This document shows positions 44,489-52,544 of a stretch of 64,000 nt of DNA, piece by piece. The translations under genes and the position numbers were made by a program. How positions within the stretch are numbered: the stretch's first letter is position 1; each line of letters begins with the position of its first letter. The notes beneath the pieces are model-generated. The model saw only the letters and a list, made by a program, of their open reading frames with translations, had not been told where the DNA came from and ran no database searches. Source of the DNA: Burkholderia contaminans (GTDB lineage: Bacteria > Pseudomonadota > Gammaproteobacteria > Burkholderiales > Burkholderiaceae). Where the stretch lies: assembly GCF_029633825.1 (NCBI RefSeq), contig NZ_CP090642.1, positions 682,001 to 746,000 on the forward strand. The letters run 5' to 3'.

Positions 44489-45260
44489 GACGTCGTTCGA
44501 GAAGGCGGGTGAAACGGGCGATCGGATAGCAGTACGCGAAAAACAGGCCGAGTACCGTGAAATAGACGACGACGGTGAAGTCGGCGCGCGCGACGGTGTT
44601 GCTCGCGACCTGCGCGGTGTCGAGCAGGTCGTGCACGCCGACGAGCGACGCGAGCGCGGTGGCCATCGTGATGCTCGCGTACAGGTTCATCCACGGCGGC
44701 AGCATGCGGCGCACGCATTGCGGCAGGATGATCCAGCGGAACACCTGCACGCGGCTGAACGCGAGCGAGCGCGCGGCGTCCCACTGCGCGTGCGGAATCG
44801 ACTGGATCGCGCCGCGGAAGATTTCCGCGAAGTTCGCGCTCGCCGGCAGCGCGAGGCCGAGCGTCACCTTGAACCAGTCCGGAAACGGCAGCGACGCGTG
44901 GCCGAGCCTGATTTCGAACGGGAATACGTAGGTCGAGAAATAGATCAGCACGAGCAGCGGCGCGTTGCGGAACACCTGCACGTACGCACGCGCCGCAACG
45001 CGTGCGATGCCGAGCCGCGACAGCGTCAGCGGGCCGAGCACGAGGCCGGCGAGCGTGCCGAGCGCGATCGCCAGTGCGCTGATGCCGATGTTGATGAGCA
45101 TCGCGTTGCCGAGCGCGGGCAGCCATGTGGCGAGCGCGACGAACGTCGGATGGTGCCGGCCGGCAACAGCCAGCGCGACGACGGCCAGCGCGGCCAGTAT
45201 TGCCGCGACCGCGGGCCAGCGCAGGAGGCGCGCGGGCGAAGCGAGCGAGTCAATGGCCAT
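44475..45260 (-). CDS. Polar amino acid-type ABC transporter permease
   Basis: A 261-residue inner-membrane protein with an N-terminal extension and the HisM/GlnP family region. It has VQVFRNAPLLVLIYF at the start of the core and the coupling-helix EAA-type loop DAARSLAFSRVQVFRWIILP that contacts the ATPase. Overlaps the ATPase gene by 14 bases and the upstream permease gene by 11, which suggests tight translational coupling. Confidence 0.9.
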   Translation of the reverse strand: MAIDSLASPARLLRWPAVAAILAALAVVALAVAGRHHPTFVALATWLPALGNAMLINIGISALAIALGTLAGLVLGPLTLSRLGIARVAARAYVQVFRNAPLLVLIYFSTYVFPFEIRLGHASLPFPDWFKVTLGLALPASANFAEIFRGAIQSIPHAQWDAARSLAFSRVQVFRWIILPQCVRRMLPPWMNLYASITMATALASLVGVHDLLDTAQVASNTVARADFTVVVYFTVLGLFFAYCYPIARFTRLLERRHAFH

Positions 45261-45984
45261 AGCCGGGAATCCTCAAGCGGTGTTCGAGCCAGCGCCCCGC
45301 GAGGTTGACCGTGAACGTGAGCGCGCCGAAGAAGAGCAGGATCAGGATCATCAGCTCGAGCACGTTGTCGCGCTGCGTCCAGATCATGATCGACGCATAA
45401 GTGACGTCGCCCACCGCGATCGCCGACGCAACCGTCGTCATCTTCACGAGGTCGACGAGGTTGTTGACGAGTGCGGGCAGCGCGAAGCGCACCGCGAGCG
45501 GCAACTGCACGTACCAGAGCCGCTGGCGGCGGCTGTAGCCGAGCGACTGCGCGGCTTCGAGCGTCGCGCGCGGTACCGCTTCGAGGCCCGCACGCAGCGC
45601 TTCCGCATGGAACGCGCCCTTGTGCAGCGAGATCACGATCACGCTCCAGATGAACGGCGTCAGCGGATTGCCGCCCAGACCGCGCAGTGCGGCGCTGATC
45701 AGCATGTTGACGACGAGGAATGCGCAGAACAATTGCACGAGCGTCGGCGTGTTGCGGGTGAGCTCGACGAAGGCGCGCGCGGGGCGCGCCAGTGCCGCGC
45801 GCGGCGACACCAGCAGCGCGGCGAGCACGACGCCGCACGCGAGGCTGCCGAGCGCGGTCGCGACCGACAGTTCGAGCGTCACGCCCATCCCGTGCACGAA
45901 CGACGCGCGTTCGTCGGGGGCGAGCACGAAGCCGTAGTCGAGGCCGAGCTTGCGGAGCGCATCGACGGCGGCGGCCGCCGTCAT
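45250..45984 (-). CDS. Polar amino acid-type ABC transporter permease
   Basis: A 244-residue permease related to its neighbour, with FVELTRNTPTLVQLFCAFL (family core start) and the EAA loop EAAQSLGYSRRQRLWYVQLP. It starts at ATG 45984, overlapping the binding-protein stop by four bases; a longer open frame upstream overlaps that gene and is not coding. With the other permease it should form a heterodimer. Confidence 0.9.
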   Translation of the reverse strand: MTAAAAVDALRKLGLDYGFVLAPDERASFVHGMGVTLELSVATALGSLACGVVLAALLVSPRAALARPARAFVELTRNTPTLVQLFCAFLVVNMLISAALRGLGGNPLTPFIWSVIVISLHKGAFHAEALRAGLEAVPRATLEAAQSLGYSRRQRLWYVQLPLAVRFALPALVNNLVDLVKMTTVASAIAVGDVTYASIMIWTQRDNVLELMILILLFFGALTFTVNLAGRWLEHRLRIPGYGH

Positions 45985-46823
45985 GTGCGTTGCGCCTTGA
46001 GCTTCGCGCGCAGGTCGAGCACGGCTTGCGATGGCGTCATGCCGTTCTTGCGCTCGACGTCGAGCAGCCAGCCGCTGCGATGCCAGTCCTGGACGATCCG
46101 GTCGAGCGCGTTCTGCGTATCGGTCTCGCCCTTGCGGACCCAAATGACCGACGGCGACGGAATCAGGTCGGTCGGCAGCGGCGTCGCATAGTCCTTCCAG
46201 TCCGGATTGTGGGCGACGAGCATGCGCAACGTCGGCGCGACGTGCACGGCGGCCACGCAATTGTTGCCGCGAAGCGCGAGCAGCGATTCGGGCTGGCCGC
46301 GGAACGCCTTCACCTGCGCACCGTATTCCGTCGCGAGCGGCTTCGTGTAGTTGCTGCCTTGCGACACGCAGACCGGCTTGCCGCGCACGTCGGCCCAGGT
46401 CTTGATGCCGCTGTCCTTGCGCGTGATCAGTGCGCCGCCGATGAATTCGAACGGCGTCGGCGCATACGACAGGATTTCCGCGCGCTCCGTCGTCAGCTCC
46501 ATGTTGGCGATCAGCGCGTCGACCTTGCCCTGCTGCAGGAACTGCACGCGGTTCGACGGCTGCACGGGCGTCAGTTCCACGTCGACGCCGAGCCGTTTCG
46601 CCACGTCGTTCGCCAGATCGACGTTGAAGCCGACCGGTTTTTGCGTCGCGGGATCGAGCGAGCCGAACGGCGGGCCCGACAGGATCACGCCGATGGTGAT
46701 CTTGTGACGTTGATGGATGCGATCGAGTGTGCTGTCCGCGCGAGCCACACCGGAAAAAGCCGAAAGAAGGGCGGCGACGAGCAACGCGTGGCCCGACGTA
46801 ATGCGAAACGATCTGCTGAACAT
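45981..46823 (-). CDS. Periplasmic substrate-binding protein of amino acid-type ABC transporter
   Basis: A 280-residue SBP_bac_3 protein with a signal peptide ending GVARAD near residue 30. The ligand-site marks are PVGFNVDLANDVAKRLG and VDALIANMELTTERAE, then VCVSQGSNY in the hinge-proximal loop. ATG 46823 gives a clean signal peptide; an earlier in-frame start would place non-secretory residues in front of it. First gene of the four-gene transport operon. Ligand unknown; the neighbouring monooxygenase genes make a sulfur- or nitrogen-containing acid plausible. Confidence 0.9.
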   Translation of the reverse strand: MFSRSFRITSGHALLVAALLSAFSGVARADSTLDRIHQRHKITIGVILSGPPFGSLDPATQKPVGFNVDLANDVAKRLGVDVELTPVQPSNRVQFLQQGKVDALIANMELTTERAEILSYAPTPFEFIGGALITRKDSGIKTWADVRGKPVCVSQGSNYTKPLATEYGAQVKAFRGQPESLLALRGNNCVAAVHVAPTLRMLVAHNPDWKDYATPLPTDLIPSPSVIWVRKGETDTQNALDRIVQDWHRSGWLLDVERKNGMTPSQAVLDLRAKLKAQRT

Positions 46824-47135
46824 GGGAAAGAGAGACGTTGTTTGGGTGAAGCGGGGCGGCGCGTCGCGCGCCCGGTTGTCGGGAGCGTGTATTTTCGGGA
46901 TGCGGAACGCATCCAAGAACCAAGAAATTCTCATACCGTTATCTGGTCCTCCGATTTACGCAGACGAACACGACGCTCGCACGACCGGAATGGCGATGTG
47001 GCGGAGGGGTTGCGGCCGCATCGGCGACGACGTTTTTTAAATTACCTTTTGATCTGGATTTCATATTTTTTATTCTTTTTAGGAATTTAATGGTTCTGTC
47101 ATATTCCTGTCCGACGAATTCATCGGACGAGAAAA
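46824..47135. promoter_or_regulatory. AT-rich divergent regulatory region with inverted repeat and sigma-54-like site
   Basis: This stretch separates the binding-protein gene (minus) from plus-strand genes. It holds a perfect inverted repeat GGATGCG (46898-46904), GAA, CGCATCC (46908-46914). A plus-strand GG-N10-GC match, TGGCGGAGGGGTTGC (46999-47013), resembles a sigma-54 -24/-12 element but departs from TGGCAC at one base of the -24. From about 47035 to 47105 the DNA is strikingly AT-rich against a background of high GC. No protein gene is supported in it. Confidence 0.45.
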
Positions 47136-47261
47136 ATGTCAAAGACCACCCTCATCGCGACGTTCGCGCGGGCCGGTGCGCCGTTGTACGAGCGCGCAAC
47201 GACCGCGTTCATCGGCGTCCATGGCGCGGTCGTGCCGGCGAAGACGCGAGTCTTCGTGTGA
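47136..47261 (+). CDS. Possible small protein of 41 residues
   Basis: An open frame starting ATG 47136 with GGACGAGA upstream and ending TGA 47259-47261, just before the AEC transporter gene at 47276. The product starts MSKTTLIATFARAGAPLYER, has no recognised domain, and is not clearly hydrophobic. It could be a small regulatory leader peptide, a remnant or chance. It follows an AT-rich probable promoter. Low certainty. Confidence 0.3.
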   Translation: MSKTTLIATFARAGAPLYERATTAFIGVHGAVVPAKTRVFV

Positions 47262-47275
47262 CGGGAGCCCGATCG

Positions 47276-48193
47276 ATGCAGAACGTCCTGACCGCGCTGG
47301 TTCCGATTTTCGTGCTGATCCTGACGGGATTCCTGCTGCGGCAGCGCCGCCTGCTGCCGGACGAATTCTGGCTGCCATGTGAAACGCTGAACTACTACTA
47401 CATGTTTCCCGCGCTGATGTTCGGCCAGGTCGCGAAAGCGAATCTGACGCAGTTTCCGGTCCGGCCGATCGCGGTCGCGCTCCTCGGCGCGGTGGCGGCA
47501 AGCGCGGCGCTGCTGTACGCGTGGCGCGCGTGGAGCCGGCAGCCCGGGACGGTGTTCTCGTCGGTGATCCAGGGCGCGCTGCGGCCCAATACGTATGTGG
47601 GCGTTGCCGCCGCGGCAGCGTTGTACGGCAGCGTCGGACTCACGCTCACGTCGATCAGCATAGCGGTCGCGATTCCGCTGCTGAACGTTGCGTCGATCGT
47701 CGTCCTGATGCAGCACGGCCGTGGTGGCGCGCCGTCGGCGCGGCAGATCGGCGGCGCGCTGCTGAGGAACCCGGTCATCATGTCGGTCGTGCTTGGCGCC
47801 GCGTTCAATCTCGGCGGGCTGCGTTTGCCGGGCGTGATGGCGAGCGTGCTGTCGATTCTCGGCGCGGCGTCGCTGCCGCTCGGCCTGCTCGCGGTGGGCG
47901 CGGGCCTCGACGTGAAGGCTGCGAAGGCGGCGCGCGGGCCGGTGTTCCAGTCGTCGGTCGTCAAGTTGCTGCTCGTGCCGCTGCTGACCTTCTGGATCGG
48001 TTTCAGCCTCGGTATCCGCGGCCCGGCGTTGACGACGATCGTCCTGTTCAATGCGTTGCCGTGCACGCCCTCCGCCTACATCATGGCGAAGCTGCTCGGC
48101 GGCGATCATCGTTTGTCTGCCGGCATCATTACCGTTCAGACGGCGTTCGCGGCCGTCACGATGCCGCTGGTGCTGCTCGTGTTGCACGGTTGA
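47276..48193 (+). CDS. AEC-family (auxin efflux carrier-type) transporter
   Basis: A 305-residue membrane protein with about ten hydrophobic helices in two halves, typical of AEC transporters such as malonate or malate carriers (MdcF, MleP). Marks are PIFVLILTGFLLRQRRLLPDE at the start, YYYMFPALMFGQVAK, GLLAVGAGLD and NALPCTPSAYIMAKLLGGD near the end. ATG 47276 has GGGAG nine bases upstream; an earlier in-frame ATG would add 62 non-membrane residues. Likely exports or imports small organic anions. Followed by a terminator. Confidence 0.85.
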   Translation: MQNVLTALVPIFVLILTGFLLRQRRLLPDEFWLPCETLNYYYMFPALMFGQVAKANLTQFPVRPIAVALLGAVAASAALLYAWRAWSRQPGTVFSSVIQGALRPNTYVGVAAAAALYGSVGLTLTSISIAVAIPLLNVASIVVLMQHGRGGAPSARQIGGALLRNPVIMSVVLGAAFNLGGLRLPGVMASVLSILGAASLPLGLLAVGAGLDVKAAKAARGPVFQSSVVKLLLVPLLTFWIGFSLGIRGPALTTIVLFNALPCTPSAYIMAKLLGGDHRLSAGIITVQTAFAAVTMPLVLLVLHG

Positions 48194-48240
48194 ACCGGTT
48201 CGCGCCCGCGGCCGCGCCGGCGCGGCGCAATGAAAATGGC

Positions 48241-48276
48241 AAAGGCCGGTCGGGTCGCCCTGGCTGGCCTTTCTTG
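48241..48276 (+). terminator. Probable factor-independent terminator after the AEC gene
   Basis: AAAGGCC (48241-48247) and GGCCTTT (48266-48272) form a perfect 7-bp stem with an 18-base GC-rich loop, followed by a T-rich tail (TTTCTTG). It is preceded by A-rich sequence, as common for such terminators, and lies 48 bp after the AEC stop. Confidence 0.65.
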
Positions 48277-48455
48277 TCTGCGGCGCGCATTCGCATCGGA
48301 TGCCGCGCGCGGTGCGCGACGCATACGGGATTCGATATCTGCGCGCGGCAGCGAAGCATCATACCAATCGGTATTTTGCGCGCGCCCGAGGTTGACTAAG
48401 ATCAAGCCCTCGGGCGGACGCCCGTATCGCCAACCGGTCCGCCCACGCCTGAATC

Positions 48456-49544
48456 ATGGACAACCGCACAGATTCCCCACCGCTCATTTCCCTGCCTGAG
48501 AGCGAGCACCGCCCACTCTCGGTGCGCGCGAAGGCGCTCGTGTTTGCCGATCCCGCGTCACGCGCCGTGCTGCGTTTCGTCGAGCAGATCGGGCCCAGCG
48601 CGGCGCCCGCGCTGATCCTCGGCGAGACGGGCACCGGCAAGGAGCTGGTCGCGCGCCATATCCACCACGTCAGCGGCCGCTCCGGCGCGTTCATCGCGGT
48701 CAACTGCGGTGCGATCAGCCAGCAGCTTGCGGAGAGCGAACTGTTCGGCCACGAGGCCGGCGCGTTCACGGGCGCGCACGGGCGCCGCGCAGGCTATTTC
48801 GAGGAAGCGCACGGCGGCACGATCTTTCTCGACGAGATCGGCGATCTCGCACTCCCGCTGCAGGCGAAGCTGCTGCGCGTGCTGCAGGAGGGCGAGGTAA
48901 CCCGCGTCGGCGCGACGCGTGGGCGGCCGGTCGACGTGCGCGTCGTCGCGGCAACCAACGTCGATCTCGAGCAGGCCGTGCTGGCCGGCAATTTCCGGAT
49001 GGACCTGTTCTACCGGATCAATCTCGCGCGCGTGCGCCTGCCGCCGCTGCGCGAGCGGCCGCAGGACATCCTGCCGCTCGCCGAGCATTTCCGCGGGCGC
49101 TATTGCGCGCAGCTGAGGCGGCCGCAGCCGATGCTGTCCGAGGGCACCGTCCAGGCGCTGCACGCGTATCCGTGGCCCGGCAATATCCGCGAGCTGGAAA
49201 ACGTCATGCATCTGGCGCTGCTCGTGTCGAACGGCAACCTGATCCGGCCGGAGCACCTGAAGTTCTCGGAGGCACTCGCCGGCTATGCGCAAGCCGACGC
49301 CGCCGCGGCGACTCTGCCGCAGGACGACATCCGCGCGGGCGTGCGCCGCCTGTTTCGCGCGCCCGGCGAAAGCCTGTTGCGCGACATCGAGGAACTGGTC
49401 GTGTGCGAGGCGTTCGAGCACTGCCGGTTCAGCCAGGTGCGCACCGCGGCGCTGCTCGGCGTCACGCGCAATACGATGCGCACGTTGCTCGCGCGCTACG
49501 GGCTGCTGAACGAGCAGCGCCCGGAATCCGCGTTCGACAACTGA
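48456..49544 (+). CDS. Sigma-54-dependent activator lacking a sensory domain, SfnR-like
   Basis: A 362-residue enhancer-binding protein. Only about 45 residues precede the AAA+ domain, so there is no input domain. Walker A is GETGTGKE (56-63), the sigma-54 contact loop GAFTGA (102-107), Walker [11 protein letters not shown] (121-130). A Fis-type helix-turn-helix lies near the end ([20 protein letters not shown]). This layout matches SfnR, which activates dimethyl sulfone and sulfur-scavenging genes and is itself controlled by expression level. It is convergent with the monooxygenase operon and is the only sigma-54 activator in the window, the best candidate for the divergent control region at 57419-57654. 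Confidence 0.85.
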   Translation: MDNRTDSPPLISLPESEHRPLSVRAKALVFADPASRAVLRFVEQIGPSAAPALILGETGTGKELVARHIHHVSGRSGAFIAVNCGAISQQLAESELFGHEAGAFTGAHGRRAGYFEEAHGGTIFLDEIGDLALPLQAKLLRVLQEGEVTRVGATRGRPVDVRVVAATNVDLEQAVLAGNFRMDLFYRINLARVRLPPLRERPQDILPLAEHFRGRYCAQLRRPQPMLSEGTVQALHAYPWPGNIRELENVMHLALLVSNGNLIRPEHLKFSEALAGYAQADAAAATLPQDDIRAGVRRLFRAPGESLLRDIEELVVCEAFEHCRFSQVRTAALLGVTRNTMRTLLARYGLLNEQRPESAFDN

Positions 49545-49546
49545 CC

Positions 49547-49591
49547 GGCCGGCGTCCCGGTGGCCGGCATCCCGGTGACCGGCGGTCCGGC
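49547..49591. repeat. Short tandem repeat between convergent genes
   Basis: Two 15-bp units, GGCCGGCGTCCCGGT (49547-49561) and GGCCGGCATCCCGGT (49562-49576), differ at one base and are followed by a decayed third copy (49577-49591). They lie directly after the activator stop, in the gap facing the convergent monooxygenase operon. Self-complementary GGCCGG cores could fold, so a termination role is possible. Confidence 0.55.
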
Positions 49592-49632
49592 GTCCCGGCG
49601 GCCCGCGTCGCGGCCGGCGGGGTTTCGGTCGG

Positions 49633-50742
49633 TTACGGCAGACTCGCGCGTGCCAGGCGCGTGCGGACGCGCGGCAATACATCCTCGCCCACGCGTGCCG
49701 CTTCCTCGAGGTTCGGATAGGACGACAGCAGGAACGTCTCGATGCCGAGCGCGCGGTATTCGTGGATGCGCGCGGCGACCTGGTCGTAGCTGCCGACGAT
49801 CGCAGTGCCCGCGCCGCCGCGAATCAGGCCGACGCCCGCCCACAGATTCGGATACACCTCCAGCTCGCGCAACGAGCGCAGCGCGCCGCGGCTCAACGCG
49901 GTCTGCCGTTGCTGGCCGACCGATTCGTAGGCGGCGAGCTTGCGCTGCGCGTCGACATAGGTCTGGTCGGAGATCTCGCTCAGCAATTCGTCTGCGCGCG
50001 CCCACGCGGCGCGTTCGGTCGCGCGGGCGATCACGTGCACGCGCAGCCCGAAGCGCAGCCGGCGGCCGTGCATCGCGGCCAGCGCGCGCAGCCGCGCGAG
50101 CCGCTCGCGCACGGCGTCGGGCGGCTCGCCCCACAGCAGGTAGGTATCGGCCTGGCTTGCGGCCACCTGCTCGGCGAGCGTCGACGCGCCGCCGAGATAG
50201 AGCGCGGGCGGGGTCGCGAGCGGCACGCCGGCGTGCGCGGGGCTCAGCATGTAGTAGCGGCCGGCGACGGAATGGCCGCCGCCTTGCCACAGACGCCGCA
50301 GTACCCGCAGGTATTCGGACGTGCGCTGGTAGCGCGCGTCGTGATCGAGAAAATCGCCGAGCGCGCGCTGCTCGTAAGCGCTCGAGCCGTTCACCGCGAA
50401 CAGGCGCAGGCGCGCGCCGCTCATGTGCTGCAGCGTCGCGGCCCTGCGTGCGATCTGCTCGGGCTGCTCGAGTCCGGGCCGGAACGTGACGATCAACGCG
50501 ATGCGGCGGGTCGCGCGCACGAGCTGCGCGCTGACGAGCCACGGATCCTCGAAGCCCGCAGCCATCGGCAGCAGCAGGCTGTCGAAGCCGGCGGCCTCGG
50601 CCGCGCGGGCGACGCCGCGCAGGTATTCGGGCGTCGCCGGCCGATAGTCCTGCATGAAGGTCGGCGGGCGCGGCAGGCCGCTGTTGGCCAGATGCGGCCC
50701 GTCGCCGTTGGTCGGCAGGAACCACGCGAAATCCACGCTCAT
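49633..50742 (-). CDS. LLM-class flavin monooxygenase, SsuD (alkanesulfonate monooxygenase)-like
   Basis: A 369-residue luciferase-like protein that begins FAWFLPTNGDGPHLANSG, close to the start of SsuD. It has LIVTFRPGLEQPEQIARRAATL and the RTSEYLRVLRRLW and PALYLGGASTLAEQVAASQADTY family segments. SsuD uses FMNH2 and O2 to release sulfite from alkanesulfonates. The start overlaps the stop of the upstream gene by the same ATGA pattern as all other junctions in this operon. Last gene of the minus operon. The required flavin reductase is not in the window. Confidence 0.9.
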   Translation of the reverse strand: MSVDFAWFLPTNGDGPHLANSGLPRPPTFMQDYRPATPEYLRGVARAAEAAGFDSLLLPMAAGFEDPWLVSAQLVRATRRIALIVTFRPGLEQPEQIARRAATLQHMSGARLRLFAVNGSSAYEQRALGDFLDHDARYQRTSEYLRVLRRLWQGGGHSVAGRYYMLSPAHAGVPLATPPALYLGGASTLAEQVAASQADTYLLWGEPPDAVRERLARLRALAAMHGRRLRFGLRVHVIARATERAAWARADELLSEISDQTYVDAQRKLAAYESVGQQRQTALSRGALRSLRELEVYPNLWAGVGLIRGGAGTAIVGSYDQVAARIHEYRALGIETFLLSSYPNLEEAARVGEDVLPRVRTRLARASLP

Positions 50743-51492
50743 GCATCCCCTCGCCGCCGGCTTGCGCGCTGCGCGACGCGCGCGCGGCGCGCAGCGTCGA
50801 ACCGGATCGTGCGCCGAAGCGCGATGCCGGCCGGCGGCGGCGCGAGGCCGCGTGCGCGATAGGCATAGTTCGACGGCCGCCGCGAGCGGCGGCGCACTGG
50901 CGGGCACCAGCAGCCCGTCGCACCACGACGCGGCGAACGCGATCTCGTGCCGCTGCGCCACCGACCAGTAGACGGGCGGCCGCCGAGCGGCGAGATCCGG
51001 CAGGCGCGCGTGCTCGGCGCGGTAATAGGTGCCGCGATACTGCAGCGGCGACTCGGTCGCCCACAGCGCGCGCAGGATCGACAGGAACTCGGCACTGCGC
51101 GCCAGCCGCTGGTCGCGGTTCAGGTGCATCGCGCGGTCGGTCGAGTCGACGTCCGGCGCATCGGCTTCGAGTGCGAGCCAGGCGCGGCCGCGGCTCAGCG
51201 ACTGCAGGCTCTGCGCGAGATGCGCGGCGGCGACGGGTAGCATCGCGCCGGCCTGCAGCGTCACCATCACGCGCAGCGACGGCAGCGCGTCGACGAGCGC
51301 CGAGGCCGCCATCCACGGATCGGGGCCGGTGCGCTGCACGGGCAGCAGGATCGCATCGCAGCCGGCCGACACGCCGGCCTCGGCGATCGCGACCCAGTCG
51401 GCAACCAGGTCGCGCCGCGTGGCGTGGCAGCCGGCGTCGCTACCGATGTCGTAGCCGGTATCGAGCCGCAGCAGCAGACGCGGCGCGCTCAT
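50739..51492 (-). pseudogene. Short LLM-class monooxygenase gene with apparent one-base insertion
   Basis: From ATG 51492 the frame codes for an LLM-type protein (segments CDAILLPVQRTGPDPWMAAS, RSAEFLSILRALW). Near 50868 the frame appears to shift: one base removed there restores a product of 250 residues ending at TGA 50741-50739, which overlaps the next ATG exactly as at the other three junctions of this operon. Without that correction the frame runs into the next gene to give a 619-residue fusion. The protein, even repaired, is about 120 residues shorter than SsuD at its C terminus. A true mutation or a sequencing error cannot be told apart here. Confidence 0.6.
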
Positions 51493-52544
51493 GCAACGGG
51501 CTGCGCCGGCTGCCAGCCGAGCGCCGGCGCAATCGTTTCCGCGAGCGTGCGCAGCCGCGCCAGCGCGTCGTCGAGCGACGAGCTTTCCGATTGCACGACC
51601 GGCAGGAAATAGTCGGCGAACGGGAACAGCGCCGGGTCGCCGCGCAGGCTTTCGATCACGTCGTCCGGATGCCCGTAATGGACGTTCAGCAGCCGCACGA
51701 TCTGCTCGGGCTCGGTCACGTCGGGATGGCCGCTCGCCGCGAGCCACGGAATGTGCCGCACGACATCGGGCGCCAGCGCGGCGAGTGCAGTGCGCCGGTC
51801 CCGCGCGGGAAACACCGCGCGCACCACGCCGATGCGGGGCCGCGCCGCGTCGGTGTGCGCACGGTCGCGCCATGCGTCGAGATACGCGTGCGCGAGCGGC
51901 AGCTGCACGGTGCGGGGATCGTGCACGGCGGTGCCGAGCAGCAGGCCGTTGCCGTGCCGCGCGGCGAACCGCGCGCCGTCGGGCGACGCGTGCGAATGCC
52001 ACAGGCGCGCGCGCACGCCCGGCGCCGCGGGCTGCAGCACGAGCGGCGGCGTATCGGCGGGGCCGTGCGCGACCGGCTGGCCGGCGAGTGCGTCCTGCAG
52101 GCGTTCGAGCGCGGACGCAAAGCGCGCCTGGCGCGTATCGACGTCGAAGCCGAACGCGGCGAACGCGTCGAGGTTCGCGCCGCCGCTGCCGAGCCCGAGT
52201 TGCAGCCGGCCGCCGGCCAGCGTATCGAGTACCGCCGCATCCTCGGCGAGCCGCAGCGGATCCTCGAGCGACAGCGTGACGATGCCGGTACCGAGCTCGA
52301 TACGACGGGTGCGTTGCGCGACCGCGGCCAGCAGCACAAGCGGCGACGGCAGCCGGCCGTACTCCGCGCGGAAATGATGCTGCGCGACGAAGCCGCCGTC
52401 GAAGCCGAGCTGTTCCGCGGCGACGAACAGCGTCTCGAGATCCGCGTAGACGCGGCGCGCGTCGCCGGTACCGTGCACGTGCGTGAGAAAGCCGAGCTTG
52501 AACGGCCGTCGGGCGGCCGGTGCGGGAGAGAGCGAATGGGTCAT
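51489..52544 (-). CDS. LLM-class flavin monooxygenase
   Basis: A 351-residue luciferase-like protein: LGFLTHVHGTGDARRVY at the start, GFVAQHHFRAEYGRLPSPLV, the TIM-barrel segment LEDPLRLAEDAAVLDTLAGG, and GRLQLGLGSGGANLDAFAAF. It belongs to the group that shares the AQHHF motif with alkanal-type monooxygenases. It is a tandem relative of the next gene upstream (52541), from which it probably arose by duplication. Four-base overlaps on both sides indicate translational coupling. Substrate unknown; organosulfur inferred from the operon. Confidence 0.88.
   Translation of the reverse strand: MTHSLSPAPAARRPFKLGFLTHVHGTGDARRVYADLETLFVAAEQLGFDGGFVAQHHFRAEYGRLPSPLVLLAAVAQRTRRIELGTGIVTLSLEDPLRLAEDAAVLDTLAGGRLQLGLGSGGANLDAFAAFGFDVDTRQARFASALERLQDALAGQPVAHGPADTPPLVLQPAAPGVRARLWHSHASPDGARFAARHGNGLLLGTAVHDPRTVQLPLAHAYLDAWRDRAHTDAARPRIGVVRAVFPARDRRTALAALAPDVVRHIPWLAASGHPDVTEPEQIVRLLNVHYGHPDDVIESLRGDPALFPFADYFLPVVQSESSSLDDALARLRTLAETIAPALGWQPAQPVA

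Noticed and set aside
49633..51492. Single 619-residue protein of two fused monooxygenases.
   Set aside because: Between the halves the translation loses protein-like character (Arg/Ala-rich) while another frame keeps it and ends in the same four-base overlap seen at the other junctions; an insertion is simpler.
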